From JALYYC01 sp963795805 (GTDB lineage: Bacteria; Chloroflexota; Dormibacteria; CF-121): DNA of 64,000 nucleotides. The notes beneath the pieces were generated by a model. It was given only the letters and a program-made list of their open reading frames with translations. It was not told the DNA's origin and ran no database searches. The translations under genes and the position numbers were made by a program. Positions 49,551 to 59,677 of the stretch are shown one piece after another. The stretch lies in contig CAWCIV010000004.1 of NCBI GenBank assembly GCA_963795805.1, positions 558,001 to 622,000 of the forward strand, read 5' to 3'. Positions within the stretch are counted from its first letter, which is position 1. Each line of letters opens with the position of its first letter.

Positions 49551-52500
49551 TCCGTACGTCGAGCTGCACTGCCATTCCAACTATTCGTTTCTCGAGGGCG
49601 CCTCGCATCCGGAAGAGCTGGTCGCGCGAGCGCGCGACCTCGAGATGCCGGCGCTCGCGATCACCGATCGCAACGGTCTGTACGGCGCGGTCAAGTTCTT
49701 TGGCGCCGCCGAGCGCGCCGGCATCAAGCCGATCATCGGCACCGTGCTGACGATCGACGATGGCACCACGCCGCCGAAGGATCGCGTGGACTTCGACCGC
49801 TGGGGCGAGCGACTGTTGTTGCTCGCCGAGGACAAGGTCGGCTACACGAACCTCTGCCGGCTGGTCAGCATGGCGCAGATGCCGAACGCCAAGGGGATGG
49901 CGCGCCTTCCCGCCGACGAGCTGGTCTCACACAGCAGTCACCTGACCGCGCTGATCGCCGATCCGAAGGACCGGCTGCCGTACTACCAGGAGGTATTCGG
50001 CCGCGATCGCGTCTTTCTCGAGCTGCACGACCACCTGGGTCAGGGCGACCGCGGCCGCAACCAGGCGTTGATCGAGCTGGCCGCCGCCTACCGGGCCCCG
50101 CTCGTCATCACCAACGAGGTCTTCTACGCGACCCAGGACCGGCACCGACTGCACGACGTCATCACCGCGATCCGCCATCGAACCACGCTCGACGAGGCAT
50201 ACCGCTACCTGCACGGCAACACCGAGCACGCGCTCAAGTCCGGCGGCGAGCTGCGCCAGGTCTTCAGCCGCTATCCCGGCGACCGTGGTGGAGGAGGGGA
50301 TGCGCAACGCCGCGGAGATTGCCGGGCGCTGCCAGTTCAGCTTCAACCTGGTCAGCGCCCGCTTCCCGGGATTCCCGGTCAGCGCCGGCGAGACGCCGTT
50401 CTCCTTTCTCTATCGCCTCTGCCAGGAGGCGGTGCGCGAGAAGTACCGGCCGGTCACGCCGGAGGTCGCGGCACGCCTGCAGAAGGAGCTCGACGTCATC
50501 AACAAGACCGGGTTCAGTGAGTTCTTCCTGATCAACTGGGACCTGATGCGCTTCGCGAAGCGCGCGAGGCATCCCCGGGCAGGGTCGCGGCTCGGCCGCG
50601 GACAGTATCGTCGCTTACCTGCTGGGCATCACGCGTGTCGACCCGATCGAGCACAACTTGCTCTTCGAGCGATTCCTCCATGAGGAGATGACGACGACGC
50701 CGGACATCGACATCGATTTCTCCAGCGCGCATCGCGAGCAGGTGATCCAGTACATCTACGAGAAATACGGGCCGGAGCGCACCGGCATGGTCTGCAACGT
50801 CGTGACCTACCGGCAGCGATCCGCCATCCGCGAGGTGGGCAAGGCGCTCGGCTTCAAGGAGGACGTCATCGACCACCTGGCCAAGTCGGCCTCGGCCTGG
50901 GATCCGGAGAGCCCGGAGACGATCGCCCAGGCGGCCGGCTATGAGAAGGCGGCGCCGGGCCAGCCCTGGCAGCAGCTCTTCGACCTCGCCACCCAGATCC
51001 TCAACTTCCCCCGGCATCTCTCGATCCATGTCGGCGGGATGCTGGTGACCGGCGAGCCGCTGATCGACATCGTGCCGGTTGAGCGCGCGACCATGCCGGG
51101 CCGGATGGTGGTGCAGTTCAACAAAGATGATGTCGAGGAACTGGGCCTGATCAAGATGGACATGCTCGGCCTGCGGATGCTCTCCGTCGTTGCCGAAGCG
51201 CTCGACCTGATCGAGGCCGACACCGGGACGCGACCCGACCTCGATGCGCTCGACCTCAAGGACCCGAAGGTCTACGAGCTCTGCCAGCAGGCGGACACGA
51301 TCGGGGTCTTCCAGATCGAGAGCCGGGCGCAGATGCAGACGCTGCCGCGCTCGCGCCCGGATACCTTCAACGACCTGGTGGTGGAGGTGGCCATCATCCG
51401 GCCGGGGCCGATCCAGGGCGACGCGGTGCATCCGTACCTACGCCGCAAGCAGGGCAAGGAGCCGGTCATGTACATCCATCCGCGGCTGGCAGCCGATCCT
51501 GGAGGAGACGCTGGGGGTCGTCCTCTACCAGGAGCAGATCCTCAAGATCTCGATGGAGTGCGCGAGCTTCTCCAGCGCGGAAGCCGATCGCTTCCGCCGG
51601 GCGATGAGCAGCCACCGCTCGCACGAGCTGATGGAGGCGATCCGCGCCCGCTTCATCGACGGCTGCTTACAAGAACGAGATTCCGCACGAGGTCGCGGAG
51701 GAGATCTTCACCAAGCTGGCGGCGTTCGCCGAGTTCGGCTTCACGAAGTCGCATGCGGCCGCCTTCGCCCGCACCTGCTACGAGACCGCCTGGCTCAAGC
51801 TGCATCACGCGCCGGCGCTCTACGCCGGCCTGCTGAACAACCAGCCGATGGGCTTCTACCACCCGCATGTCCTGGTGGAGGACGCCAAGCACCATGGCGT
51901 CAAGATCCTCCCGGTCGACATCAACAAGAGTTACATCCGTTGCAGCGTCGAGGACGGCGCGCTGCGCCTCGGATTCAACTATGTCCACGGGGTTGGCGAC
52001 AAGGCGCTGGAGTCGATCGAGGAAGCGCAGCTGAAGGGGCCGGTCACCTCTCTGGAAGATTTCTGCCGGCGGGTGCGCCTGACCAGCACGTCGCGCAACG
52101 GATTGACGCGGGCCCAGGTCCAGAACATGATCCTGGCCGGCGCTTTCGATGCCATCGATCCCAACCGGCGCCAGCTGGTCTGGCGCTTCAACGAAAAGGC
52201 GGACGACTGGCAGCACTCGCCGATGATCGCGGAACCGACCGAGGAGGTGAGCCTACCGATGATGACCCACCGGCAGCGAGTCGCGACCGATTACAAGCTG
52301 TTGTCAGCTCTCGACGACCGACCACATAATCCATTTCTACCGGCCGCAGTTCGCCCGGCTGCGCGTGATCGACTCGAAGACGTTGCGCAGCAGCATTCGT
52401 GACGGGGCGCGTGTCCGTGTCGGTGGGCTGGTCATCACCCGGCAATCGCCATCGACCGGCAAGAACTTCAAGTTCTTCACGCTCGCCGACGAGTTCGGCC

Positions 52501-52691
52501 ATGTCGACGTGATCCTCCGGCCGCCGATCTACCTGCGCTACCGGCAGGTCGCCAACCTGGAACCGATCCTGATCATGGACGGCACGCTGCAGAAGCAGGA
52601 CGGCGTGCAGAGCGTGCTCGTGGACCACATCGAAGCCGCGCCGGCCCTCCCTGACGAGGATGTCTTCCCCACCTCGCGCAACTATCGGTAG
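49543..52691 (+). pseudogene. dnaE2: Error-prone DNA polymerase DnaE2 (ImuC), with about five frameshifts
   Basis: Full-length homology of about 1050 residues is spread over frames. PHP domain: VELHCHSNYSFLEGASHPEEL. Polymerase core: GRGSAADSIVAYLLGIT, TPDIDIDF, VCNVVTYRQRSAIREVGKALG and FGFTKSHAAAFARTCY. C-terminal OB fold: RVRVGGLVITRQSPSTGKNFKFFTL. Frame changes lie near 50281, 50560, 51487, 51663 and 52310, all plus or minus one base and mostly not in long homopolymers. The catalytic motifs are retained. Either recent inactivation or assembly error; adjacent imuA, imuB and DUF6504 are intact. Predicted role: mutagenic translesion synthesis. Confidence 0.85.
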
Positions 52692-52753
52692 GGCAAGGAG
52701 TGGGCGAGCGCATGTTTCGGTTGATACAGCGGCTCAATGAGACCGGTAGGCCG

Positions 52754-53863
52754 CTACGCGATGCGGCGGCGGAGCGTCGCGGCGGCGGCCACGATGACAA
52801 GGATGCAGAAGCCGAGGATCACCGCGAAATCCAGCTGAAGCGATGACCACCCTAGGTCGGCGCCCTTGATCATGATGTCGCGCATGCCGTTGACGGCGTA
52901 GGTGAGCGGCAGGACGTGTGAGACCACCTGAAGAGCGCCGGGCTCGGTGCCGATCGGGAAGATGATCCCGGCAAGCAGCACCTGGGGCACGATAACCAGA
53001 CGGGATGAACTGCACCGCCTGGAACTCGGTGCGGGCGAACATGCTGAGGAAGATTCCGAGGTTGACAGCTGCGATCGCCATCAGCGCCTCGAGCATGAAG
53101 ATCAGGCCGATGTTGCCCGAATTGTGAACGTGGAGCACGAGCAGGCTGAAGGCAAGGACCTCAACAGCCTGCACGATCGCCAGCACCGTGAATCCAAGCA
53201 TGTAGCCGAGACGATCTCGACCGCCGCAGTGGGCTCGCCATCAGACGCTCCAGCGTGCCCTGGCCTCGCTCGCGGAGGAAGGCAACGGCCGTGATGACGA
53301 AGACGAGGAAGAAGACGATCAGCCCGATGAAGGCCGCGCCGAAGTAGTCGAGCGTGTCCAAGCCCGGGCCTCCGTAGCTGGATACGTGACCTGCGGCGCG
53401 AAACTGTATCGCGGCCGTGCCTGGGGCCTGCGCGGCGAGCGTGGCGAAGGATTGGTTCAGTGCCTGGAGAACCGTTGCGAGACAGGCCGGGCTGGCTCCC
53501 CTCGAGCCGGACCAACGGTTCCACCAGGTGCGATTGGCGAGCGACGGCCGTGAAATCCGACGGCAAGCAGGACGTACCCGGCCAGGTCGCCGTTGTTGAC
53601 ACCGGCATCCGCGTCCGTGCGTGAGGTCAGTCTCGCTGACACCTGTGACGAACGCTCGAGCGAGCTGGCGACCAGCTGCCCAAGCGCACCGGAGTCCTCG
53701 TTGACGATGCCCACTGACGGCACGGCACCCCACCACGGAGCAGGTAGCCCAGCAACCCGAGGATGATCAGCGGTGCTCCGAACAGCAGCGCTAGCGTACG
53801 GCGGTCGCGGCGGAATTGCTGGAGGATGCGTACGGTGATGGCGGTGACGCGCCGGCGGCTCAC
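52754..53863 (-). pseudogene. ABC-2 type transporter permease, several frameshifts
   Basis: The GTG start at 53863 reads VTAITVRILQQFRRDRRTLALLFGAPLIILGLLGYLL, then continues in other frames with VGIVNEDSGALGQLV, GLDTLDYFGAAFIGLIVFFLVF, LRERGQGTLERLMASP, FTVLAIVQAVEVLAFSLLVL and LLAGIIFPIGTEPGALQVVSHVLPLTYAVNGMRDIM. That is the ABC-2 export permease layout, about 370 residues. Breaks near 53740, 53565, 53490, 53225 and 53000. It overlaps the ATPase gene by 4 bases. Read error is plausible. Confidence 0.75.
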
Positions 53864-54573
53864 GGCGTGTCCTCCTCGGAGAGCTTGATGAAGGCATCCT
53901 CCAACCGGCCGACGTGGGCTCGCTCCTTGAGCTCGTTCACGCTCCCCTCCGCCAGCAGGTGTCCGAAGCGAATCAGCCCGAGCCGGTCGCAGCGCTCCGC
54001 CTCATCCATGACATGGCTCGAGACGATGATCGATGTGCCTTCGGCGGCCATCCGCTGAAAGCGGTCCCAGAGCTGGATGCGCAACTGCGGGTCGACGCCG
54101 ACGGTCGGCTCATCGAGCAGGAGCAGATCCGGGCTGTGGACGAGGGCGCAGGCGAGTGAGCAGCGGGTCCGCATGCCGCCGCTCAAGGTGCTCACCACCG
54201 ACGCGCGGCGAGGCCAGAGGTCGACGAACTCGAGCGACTCGCGCACGCGGCTCTCACCGCCGTTGATCGCGGCAAAGAAGCGCACGTTCTCCTCCACCGA
54301 GAGGTCAGGGTAGAGCGCGGCCTGCTGCGTCATGTAGCCAACGCGTCCCAGGACCCCGAGGTCCGGCATCCGGTGACCGAGGACGGAGACGGTCCCGCTG
54401 TCGGGCGCGACCAGGCCCACGAGTGCACGGATCAACGTCGTCTTGCCGGAGCCGTTGGGCCCGAGCAGACCGTAGACCTCACCACGCGGAACGCGGAGCG
54501 TCACCGCGTCGAGCGCCGTCAGATCGCCGAACCGCTTGGTCACAGTGCTGACGTCGATTGCCATCTCTGCCAT
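53860..54573 (-). CDS. ABC-2 exporter ATP-binding protein
   Basis: 237 residues from ATG 54573, with AGGAGG 5 bases upstream. Walker A GPNGSGKTTLIRAL, signature TLSGGMRTR, Walker B LLLLDEPTVGVDP, and SSHVMDEAERCDRL. Intact, unlike its permease partner downstream. Probably exports a drug or lipid, under control of the TetR-like gene upstream on the same strand. Confidence 0.92.
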   Translation of the reverse strand: MAEMAIDVSTVTKRFGDLTALDAVTLRVPRGEVYGLLGPNGSGKTTLIRALVGLVAPDSGTVSVLGHRMPDLGVLGRVGYMTQQAALYPDLSVEENVRFFAAINGGESRVRESLEFVDLWPRRASVVSTLSGGMRTRCSLACALVHSPDLLLLDEPTVGVDPQLRIQLWDRFQRMAAEGTSIIVSSHVMDEAERCDRLGLIRFGHLLAEGSVNELKERAHVGRLEDAFIKLSEEDTP

Positions 54574-54584
54574 GCCGTCCTCCT

Positions 54585-55345
54585 TTAACCCTCCGGTCGC
54601 ATGCCACGCAGCCAGGTCTCTGCCAGGTGGGTGACCGCCTGTTCGCCGTCGATCCCCGTCATCCCGCCCAACAGCGGCTCGCTGAGGAGGTGGAACATCA
54701 CCCCACCGATCAGGCCCTGCAGCGCGACGATCGGCGCCACGCGGCGGAGGCGTCCGGCTTCCATCTGGGCGGACAGGTACATGCGCCAGTGCTCCAAATG
54801 CCCGCAGGCCGGTCTCGCCGAACGCCTGCTGCGTCTCGGGTGTCATCGAGGTCGCCTCGAAGAGGAGCGTTCGAAGGATCCCGGTCCGGCCGGCCATGGT
54901 GAGGTAGGCGGTCCTGACCAGTTCGGGGATCATCTCATTCGGAGGACGATCGCTCGATCCGCTGGAGGACGGCCATCACGGGCTCGAAGGGTGAGTAGGC
55001 GAGCAGGATCGCCCTAAAGAGGGCAGCCTTCCCCGGAAACAGGCGGTAGAGGTTGGCGCGTGAGACGCCCGCCTGCAAAGCGAGCTCATCCATGGAGAGG
55101 TCGGCGAGCGCCCGGGTGCGGAGCATGCTGAGCGCCGCCTCGAGCACCCGACGGCTGGTATCCGGCTCGGGATCACGCTGCAGGACCTGGAGAAGCTCAG
55201 CCCGCGAGGTAAACGCGCGGTAGAAGCTCGTGCGGGAGACCCCCGCAGCGTCCGCGATATCGGCAATCGACGCCTGCCGGTCCTGGGCCAACACCCTGGT
55301 CGCGTCTTTCAGAATGCGCCGGCGCAGTGCCGTCTCGCCTGCCAT
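54585..55345 (-). pseudogene. TetR-like regulator with two N-terminal HTH domains, frameshifted
   Basis: ATG 55345. Residues about 5-55 (RILKDATRVLAQDRQASIADIADAAGVSRTSFYRAF) and about 68-118 (RVLEAALSMLRTRALADLSMDELALQAGVSRANLYRLF) are two TetR-type DNA-binding units in tandem. The ligand domain continues one frame over after 54935 (MIPELVRTAYLTMAGRTGILRTLLFE) and again by 54797 (HWRMYLSAQMEAGRLRRVA, LLGGMTGIDGEQAVTHLAETWLRG). Two breaks. A 24-base palindrome lies just upstream. It should repress the ABC exporter. Confidence 0.75.
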
Positions 55346-55354
55346 CGGAACGAT

Positions 55355-55378
55355 ACTAGACTGGACGTCCAGTCTAGT
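55355..55378. promoter_or_regulatory. 24-base perfect palindrome, TetR-type operator
   Basis: Arms ACTAGACTGGAC and GTCCAGTCTAGT, centre between 55366 and 55367. It starts 9 bases upstream of the tetR-like ATG (opposite strand) and about 50 bases before fpg. The length and symmetry are typical of a TetR-family site; two HTH units per subunit might bind an extended operator. Confidence 0.8.
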
Positions 55379-55430
55379 CAAGTAGCTGGCACGGTCCCCT
55401 TCGATCGGCCGGCTCGGGTAGCCTGAAGCG

Positions 55431-56234
55431 GTGCCTGAATTGCCCGAACTGGAGGTGCTCCGCGAGTACCTGGGACCCCGGCTGGAGGGGCGAAGCATCC
55501 AGCAGGTCTGGACCTCGCCCAAGCTCAGCTTCTTGCTGCGAACGCCGCCCGAGGAGTTCGCCAGGCAACTGACCGGTGGCACCTTCGAGCGCGCCTGGCG
55601 GCGTGGGAAGTTCTTGATCTTCGACATCGCCGGGCAGCAGCTGGTGGTCAACCCGATGCTCGGCGGTCGCTTCCAGTGGGCCAGGGCGTCGGACAAGGTT
55701 GCCGCCGCGACGGTCTTCCGCTTGACGCTCGACAACGGCGACGAGCTTCGCTTCCTCGACACGGTGAAGATGGGGCGCGTCTACTGGGTTTCGCCCGGTG
55801 CGTTGCCAACGATTCCGGGCTGGGCCGAGCTTGGACCCGACGCCCTCACGGTGGAGTTATCGGACTTCGCCCATCGGATTCGCCGCCATCCCGGTGAGGT
55901 GAAGAACCTGTTGCGAAACCAGGCGTTCATCTCGGGCGTCGGCAATGCGTACTCCGACGAAATCCTCCACGAGGCCGGGATCCTGCCCTTGCGCAAGCGG
56001 CCGACGCTCAAGCCTGATGACGTGACGCGTCTGCATGCCGCCACCCGAAAGGTCCTGCAGTCCGCGATCGATTCGATCCGGGCGCAGCCGAAATACGAGT
56101 CGCACAAACAGGACCGCAGCTTCATGGCCGTCCATGGGAAGGCGAAGGAAAGATGTCCACGTTGCGGGCATCGAATATCCGAGCTCACCGCCCGTGGTGA
56201 GAACACGGATTTCTGCCGGGGCTGCCAGCACTGA
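55431..56234 (+). CDS. Formamidopyrimidine-DNA glycosylase (Fpg/Nei family)
   Basis: 267 residues, GTG start. N-terminal PELPELEV with the catalytic Pro and Glu, FISGVGNAYSDEILHEAGI (helix-two-turn-helix), and the zinc finger CPRCG ... CRGCQ at the end. It excises oxidised bases such as 8-oxoG. TAGCCT (55419-55424) ends 6 bases before the GTG, so it is likely leaderless. An SDR gene overlaps its stop by 4 bases. Confidence 0.93.
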   Translation: MPELPELEVLREYLGPRLEGRSIQQVWTSPKLSFLLRTPPEEFARQLTGGTFERAWRRGKFLIFDIAGQQLVVNPMLGGRFQWARASDKVAAATVFRLTLDNGDELRFLDTVKMGRVYWVSPGALPTIPGWAELGPDALTVELSDFAHRIRRHPGEVKNLLRNQAFISGVGNAYSDEILHEAGILPLRKRPTLKPDDVTRLHAATRKVLQSAIDSIRAQPKYESHKQDRSFMAVHGKAKERCPRCGHRISELTARGENTDFCRGCQH

Positions 56235-57025
56235 AACTGCAGGGTGCCAACGTCATCGTCACCGGCCCGTCGAGCGGCATCGGCCGCGCGATCGCGGTCG
56301 AGTTCGCGCGCCGCGGCTCCAGGCTCGGGCTCGCCTCGCGCAATGCCCAGGCCCTCGAGGAACTCGCCACCTCGATCCGGGCCGATGGCGGCCATGCGGT
56401 GGTCATCCCGACCGATGTCACCGCCGACGGCGCCCTGGAACGCATGGCCAGGGAGACGATCCGTCAGCTGGGCGGCATCGACATCCTGGTGAACAATGCC
56501 GGGGTCGGCTTCCACAGCGCGATCGCGGACGCCAGTCCCGCCGACGTCCAGCGGCTGTTTGCCCTCAACGTGCTGGCCGCCGCCGAGGCGATTCGGGTGG
56601 TGGTGCCGACGATGCGGGCGCAGGGCTCGGGCATGATCATCAACATCTCCTCGATCGCCGGGCGGATCGTGGTGCCCCGGATCGGCTACTACTCCGCGTC
56701 GAAGTTCGCGCTGACCGTTATCGGCGATGCGCTGCGGATGGAGGAGGCGCATCGCGGGATCAAGGTGATGAACGTCTTTCCCGGGACGACCGTGTCGAGC
56801 TTCTCCGAGAATCGACTGGGGGTCAAAGGCCGTGCCTCACACCAGCGGCTGCCACCGGTCCCGGCCGAAAAGGTGGCACGCCGCGTCGCCGACGCGGTCG
56901 CCCGAGAACGGCGGAACGTCTACATCTCGCTCTTTCCCGATCGACTCGGTGTCGGCGTGAACCACGTCGCGCGGTGGCCGATCGAGGCCGTGCTCCGGCG
57001 ATGGGCGCGACGCGATGCCGGCTAA
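56231..57025 (+). CDS. Short-chain dehydrogenase/reductase, apparent CTG start
   Basis: 264 residues if started at CTG 56231, which overlaps the fpg stop as CTGA. The Rossmann motif VIVTGPSSGIGRAIAVEF, NNAGVG, and YYSASKFA (catalytic Tyr-x3-Lys) are intact. The first ordinary start codon in frame (GTG 56399) would delete the cofactor loop, so CTG or a sequence error is implied. Substrate unknown. It overlaps the next gene by 11 bases. Confidence 0.85.
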   Translation: MKLQGANVIVTGPSSGIGRAIAVEFARRGSRLGLASRNAQALEELATSIRADGGHAVVIPTDVTADGALERMARETIRQLGGIDILVNNAGVGFHSAIADASPADVQRLFALNVLAAAEAIRVVVPTMRAQGSGMIINISSIAGRIVVPRIGYYSASKFALTVIGDALRMEEAHRGIKVMNVFPGTTVSSFSENRLGVKGRASHQRLPPVPAEKVARRVADAVARERRNVYISLFPDRLGVGVNHVARWPIEAVLRRWARRDAG

Positions 57026-57569
57026 GCGAAGGCTCCTCGCGTCCGGGGCTCGCGTGTTTTTGCGAGAGGCGGTGGCGCGAGACCGGGACGAAATGCTCGA
57101 ACGAGCGCGCGCCAGCCGGACGTTTCATCGTCCCTGGGTGACCGCCGCGACCAGCCCGAAACAGTTTGCCGAGTGGCTGCAGCGGATCCGTCAGCCGACG
57201 GTCCAGTCATTCCTCGTCTGCCGAAAGGAGGACTCGGCCATCGTCGGGGTTTTCACGCTGAGCCAGATCTTCCGCAAGGGTTTCCAGAACGCGTACATGG
57301 GCTACTACGCGTTCACGCCCTTCGCGGGACAGGGCTACATGCGTGAGGGCATGCAGCTCGTCCTGCGCCATATCTTCAGGAGCATGAAGCTGCATCGCAT
57401 CGAAGCGAACATCCAGCCCGGCAACGATCAATCAATCGCGCTCGCCAAGAAGTCAGGCTTCCGTCGGGAAGGTTTCTCGCCCCGCTATCTGAAAATCGGC
57501 GGCCGCTGGCGCGACCACGAACGATGGGCGATCACCGCCGAGGACTGGCGCGCGATCCGACGCGGATGA
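57015..57569 (+). CDS. GNAT acetyltransferase, RimJ/RimL type
   Basis: 184 residues. VFLREAVARDRDEMLERARAS, YYAFTPFAGQGYMREGMQLVLRHIF and RIEANIQPGNDQSIALAKKSGFRREGF match the RimJ/RimL N-acetyltransferase family (ribosomal protein or antibiotic acetylation). It overlaps the SDR gene by 11 bases and the YndJ-like gene by 4 bases. Confidence 0.92.
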   Translation: MPAKRRLLASGARVFLREAVARDRDEMLERARASRTFHRPWVTAATSPKQFAEWLQRIRQPTVQSFLVCRKEDSAIVGVFTLSQIFRKGFQNAYMGYYAFTPFAGQGYMREGMQLVLRHIFRSMKLHRIEANIQPGNDQSIALAKKSGFRREGFSPRYLKIGGRWRDHERWAITAEDWRAIRRG

Positions 57570-59179
57570 CGCTTCCCGCGTGGCTCCTGCTGGGTGGTGT
57601 CGCGCTCGTCGTCCCGATGGCCCTGATCCTCGTCACCCTGCACTCGGCTCCGAACGAACGACGGCTGCTAACGGCCGCCCGTCTGCTGCAGCCGATCGCG
57701 GCTGCGCTCGTGGCTGTCGCGTTCGTGATTCACCCAGGCGGACCCGCGGCCATCTTGTGTCTTCCGTGGCTGGCAGTTGGCGCCCTGACGGCCATCGTTG
57801 GTTGCCTCAGGCTCGGACGGCTGGGCGCCGTCTACGTCGACGAAACGGCAATATCCGTCGGTTTGCTCTACCTGCCGATCGGCGGGTTGTGGCTGATGGC
57901 CACGCGACTGGGCTTCCATCCGCTCGGATTCGGATCGGAGATCTCGCTCCTCACCGCGGTGCATTTTCACTACGCCGGCCTGGCAGCCGCCACCTTCACC
58001 GGCATGCTCGGCCGGGCCATCGCTGTGGCACCAGGGCGGTGGTGGCGCCCCTACCGGCTGGCCGCGATCGGCGTCGTCATCGGACCGGTCCTCGTGGCTG
58101 CCGGGATCACCACGACATCCGTTGTACAAATCATCGGCACGGCGGTCCTCGCGGTGAGCCTTGCGGCGGTTGCGCTCGTGACCCTGACTTGCGTCGTGCC
58201 GCGGGCTCCGTGGGCAGCGCGGCTTCTCCTAATTAGCGCCGCCCTTGCCTCGCCGGTGGCGATGATGCTGGCGATTGTCTTCGTGGTCGGCGTCGCCGTG
58301 GGCCACGCGGTGGTCGACATCCCGGCGATGGGTCGCAGCCACGGCCTGCTCAACGCGGGCGCCTTCAGCCTTCTCGGCCTTGCCGGTTGGTTGCTGGTCC
58401 GCCCCGCCCCCCGCTATCCATCGGCACCCCCGTTCAGCCGGTTCGCTGCCGGCTGGCACGTCGGACCCGACTTCTTTGCCCGCCGGAGCTCCGTGAGCCC
58501 ATCACCTACCTCGGCGCGGGGCTTGGTGGACAACTTTCGTGATTACGGTCGGGCGGACTTCGATGCGAGCGCCGTCGATCCGGAGGTGGTTCGCTTCTAT
58601 GAACAGACCGATGACTACGCGCTGCTGGTTGAGCCCCTGTACCATCCCGGATTCGCACTCGCCGCTCGCGTCTACGCGGCCATCAGTGCGCGCGTCGAGC
58701 AGATGAATCTTCCCCCTGCCGCCCTGCGACGAGGTCTCATTCGCAGTTCAATCGTGCGGCTCGACGACCAGGTCGATGGCCGGCCTGGCGTTCGTGCCTG
58801 GATCAGGACCTATGCAACGACCGGCCGAGCAGTTTACGTCGCTGCCTATGCAAACCACGAGCGGGAGGGCGAGTCCTACATGAACATCGCCTTTCCTCTG
58901 CCGGGCGGAAACCTTACGAGCATCCTCCATCTCGCGCGCATGCCCGAGCAGGACCACCCGGGTGGCATTCTGTTGACGACGCTGGCGAATGCGGCGAGGC
59001 AGGGTGATCAGGGCGTGTACTTCCGGTGGCCGCTCCTGTCCGTCCGGCTGCCCCTCGACGAAACGATCGAGGTCTGGCCATCACCGGGTGGGCTGTCGGC
59101 GCGCCACGCCGTCTGGTTTCTGGGGATCCCGGCCGTCACCCTCGAATACTCGATCCGTCGAGGCGGCGAGCCGCAGTAG
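57566..59179 (+). CDS. YndJ-like membrane protein
   Basis: 537 residues from ATG 57566, overlapping the GNAT stop (ATGA). The first about 285 residues contain some nine membrane helices (for example FHYAGLAAATFTGMLGRAI); the last about 220 form a soluble beta-rich domain (DFDASAVDPEVVRFYEQTDDYALLVEPLYHPGF). This matches the two-part layout of YndJ family proteins of unknown function. A terminator hairpin follows. Confidence 0.7.
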   Translation: MTLPAWLLLGGVALVVPMALILVTLHSAPNERRLLTAARLLQPIAAALVAVAFVIHPGGPAAILCLPWLAVGALTAIVGCLRLGRLGAVYVDETAISVGLLYLPIGGLWLMATRLGFHPLGFGSEISLLTAVHFHYAGLAAATFTGMLGRAIAVAPGRWWRPYRLAAIGVVIGPVLVAAGITTTSVVQIIGTAVLAVSLAAVALVTLTCVVPRAPWAARLLLISAALASPVAMMLAIVFVVGVAVGHAVVDIPAMGRSHGLLNAGAFSLLGLAGWLLVRPAPRYPSAPPFSRFAAGWHVGPDFFARRSSVSPSPTSARGLVDNFRDYGRADFDASAVDPEVVRFYEQTDDYALLVEPLYHPGFALAARVYAAISARVEQMNLPPAALRRGLIRSSIVRLDDQVDGRPGVRAWIRTYATTGRAVYVAAYANHEREGESYMNIAFPLPGGNLTSILHLARMPEQDHPGGILLTTLANAARQGDQGVYFRWPLLSVRLPLDETIEVWPSPGGLSARHAVWFLGIPAVTLEYSIRRGGEPQ

Positions 59180-59199
59180 AACGGGCGGAGGCCGGTCGA

Positions 59200-59219
59200 G
59201 GGCGGGGCGAGCCCCGCCC
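59200..59219. terminator. Hairpin between convergent genes
   Basis: GGGCGGGGC (59200-59208) and GCCCCGCCC (59211-59219) form a near-continuous stem between the stops at 59179 and 59227. There is no T run, but the location suggests bidirectional termination. Confidence 0.55.
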
Positions 59220-59226
59220 CCATCGC

Positions 59227-59631
59227 TTACTTGCGGGCTTGTCCCGCCGCGGTCCCGACCACCGACCGCACTTTTTCGATGTCCTTCGCGCCGATGACGA
59301 CGCGGGTCCTGGTTGCCACGTACACGGCATTCATGCTGACGCCGGCGCTCGCGATCTTCCGGGTCGCCGACCCCAGGGATCCCGGCTTGTCCTCGAGCTC
59401 CAGGACGACGACCGGCTGCTCCCCGGTCACGCGAGCCCCGGCACTTTGCAGCGCCTGTCGCGCCTTGGAGGCGTCTTCAACCAGGACGTGAGCGATGCCT
59501 TTCCCGCCGGTTTCGAATCCGGCAAATCCCTCGATGTTGACGCCGGCCTTGCCCAGCGCTTCGGCGGCGGCGGCCACCGTCCCGGGCTTGTCCTCCAGCT
59601 CGATCGTCAGGTCGGTCAAATGATGGGCCAT
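59227..59631 (-). CDS. Tandem ACT-domain protein
   Basis: 134 residues from ATG 59631, 6 bases after AGGAGG (ATG 59634 is too close). DLTIELEDKPGTVAAAAEALGKAGVNIEGF and VLELEDKPGSLGSATRKIASAGVSMNAVYV are two ACT folds that bind amino acids. No enzyme domain, so a regulatory or ligand-buffer role is likely. Confidence 0.88.
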   Translation of the reverse strand: MAHHLTDLTIELEDKPGTVAAAAEALGKAGVNIEGFAGFETGGKGIAHVLVEDASKARQALQSAGARVTGEQPVVVLELEDKPGSLGSATRKIASAGVSMNAVYVATRTRVVIGAKDIEKVRSVVGTAAGQARK

Positions 59632-59677
59632 CATGGACCTCCTCGATGAAGCGGCCCAGCCAAGGGCCAGGCAACGA

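Noticed and set aside
52711..52845. Short plus-strand ORF after dnaE2 (MFRLIQRLNETG...)
   Set aside because: Mostly antisense to the ABC permease 3' end, and the only purine-rich site is too far upstream.
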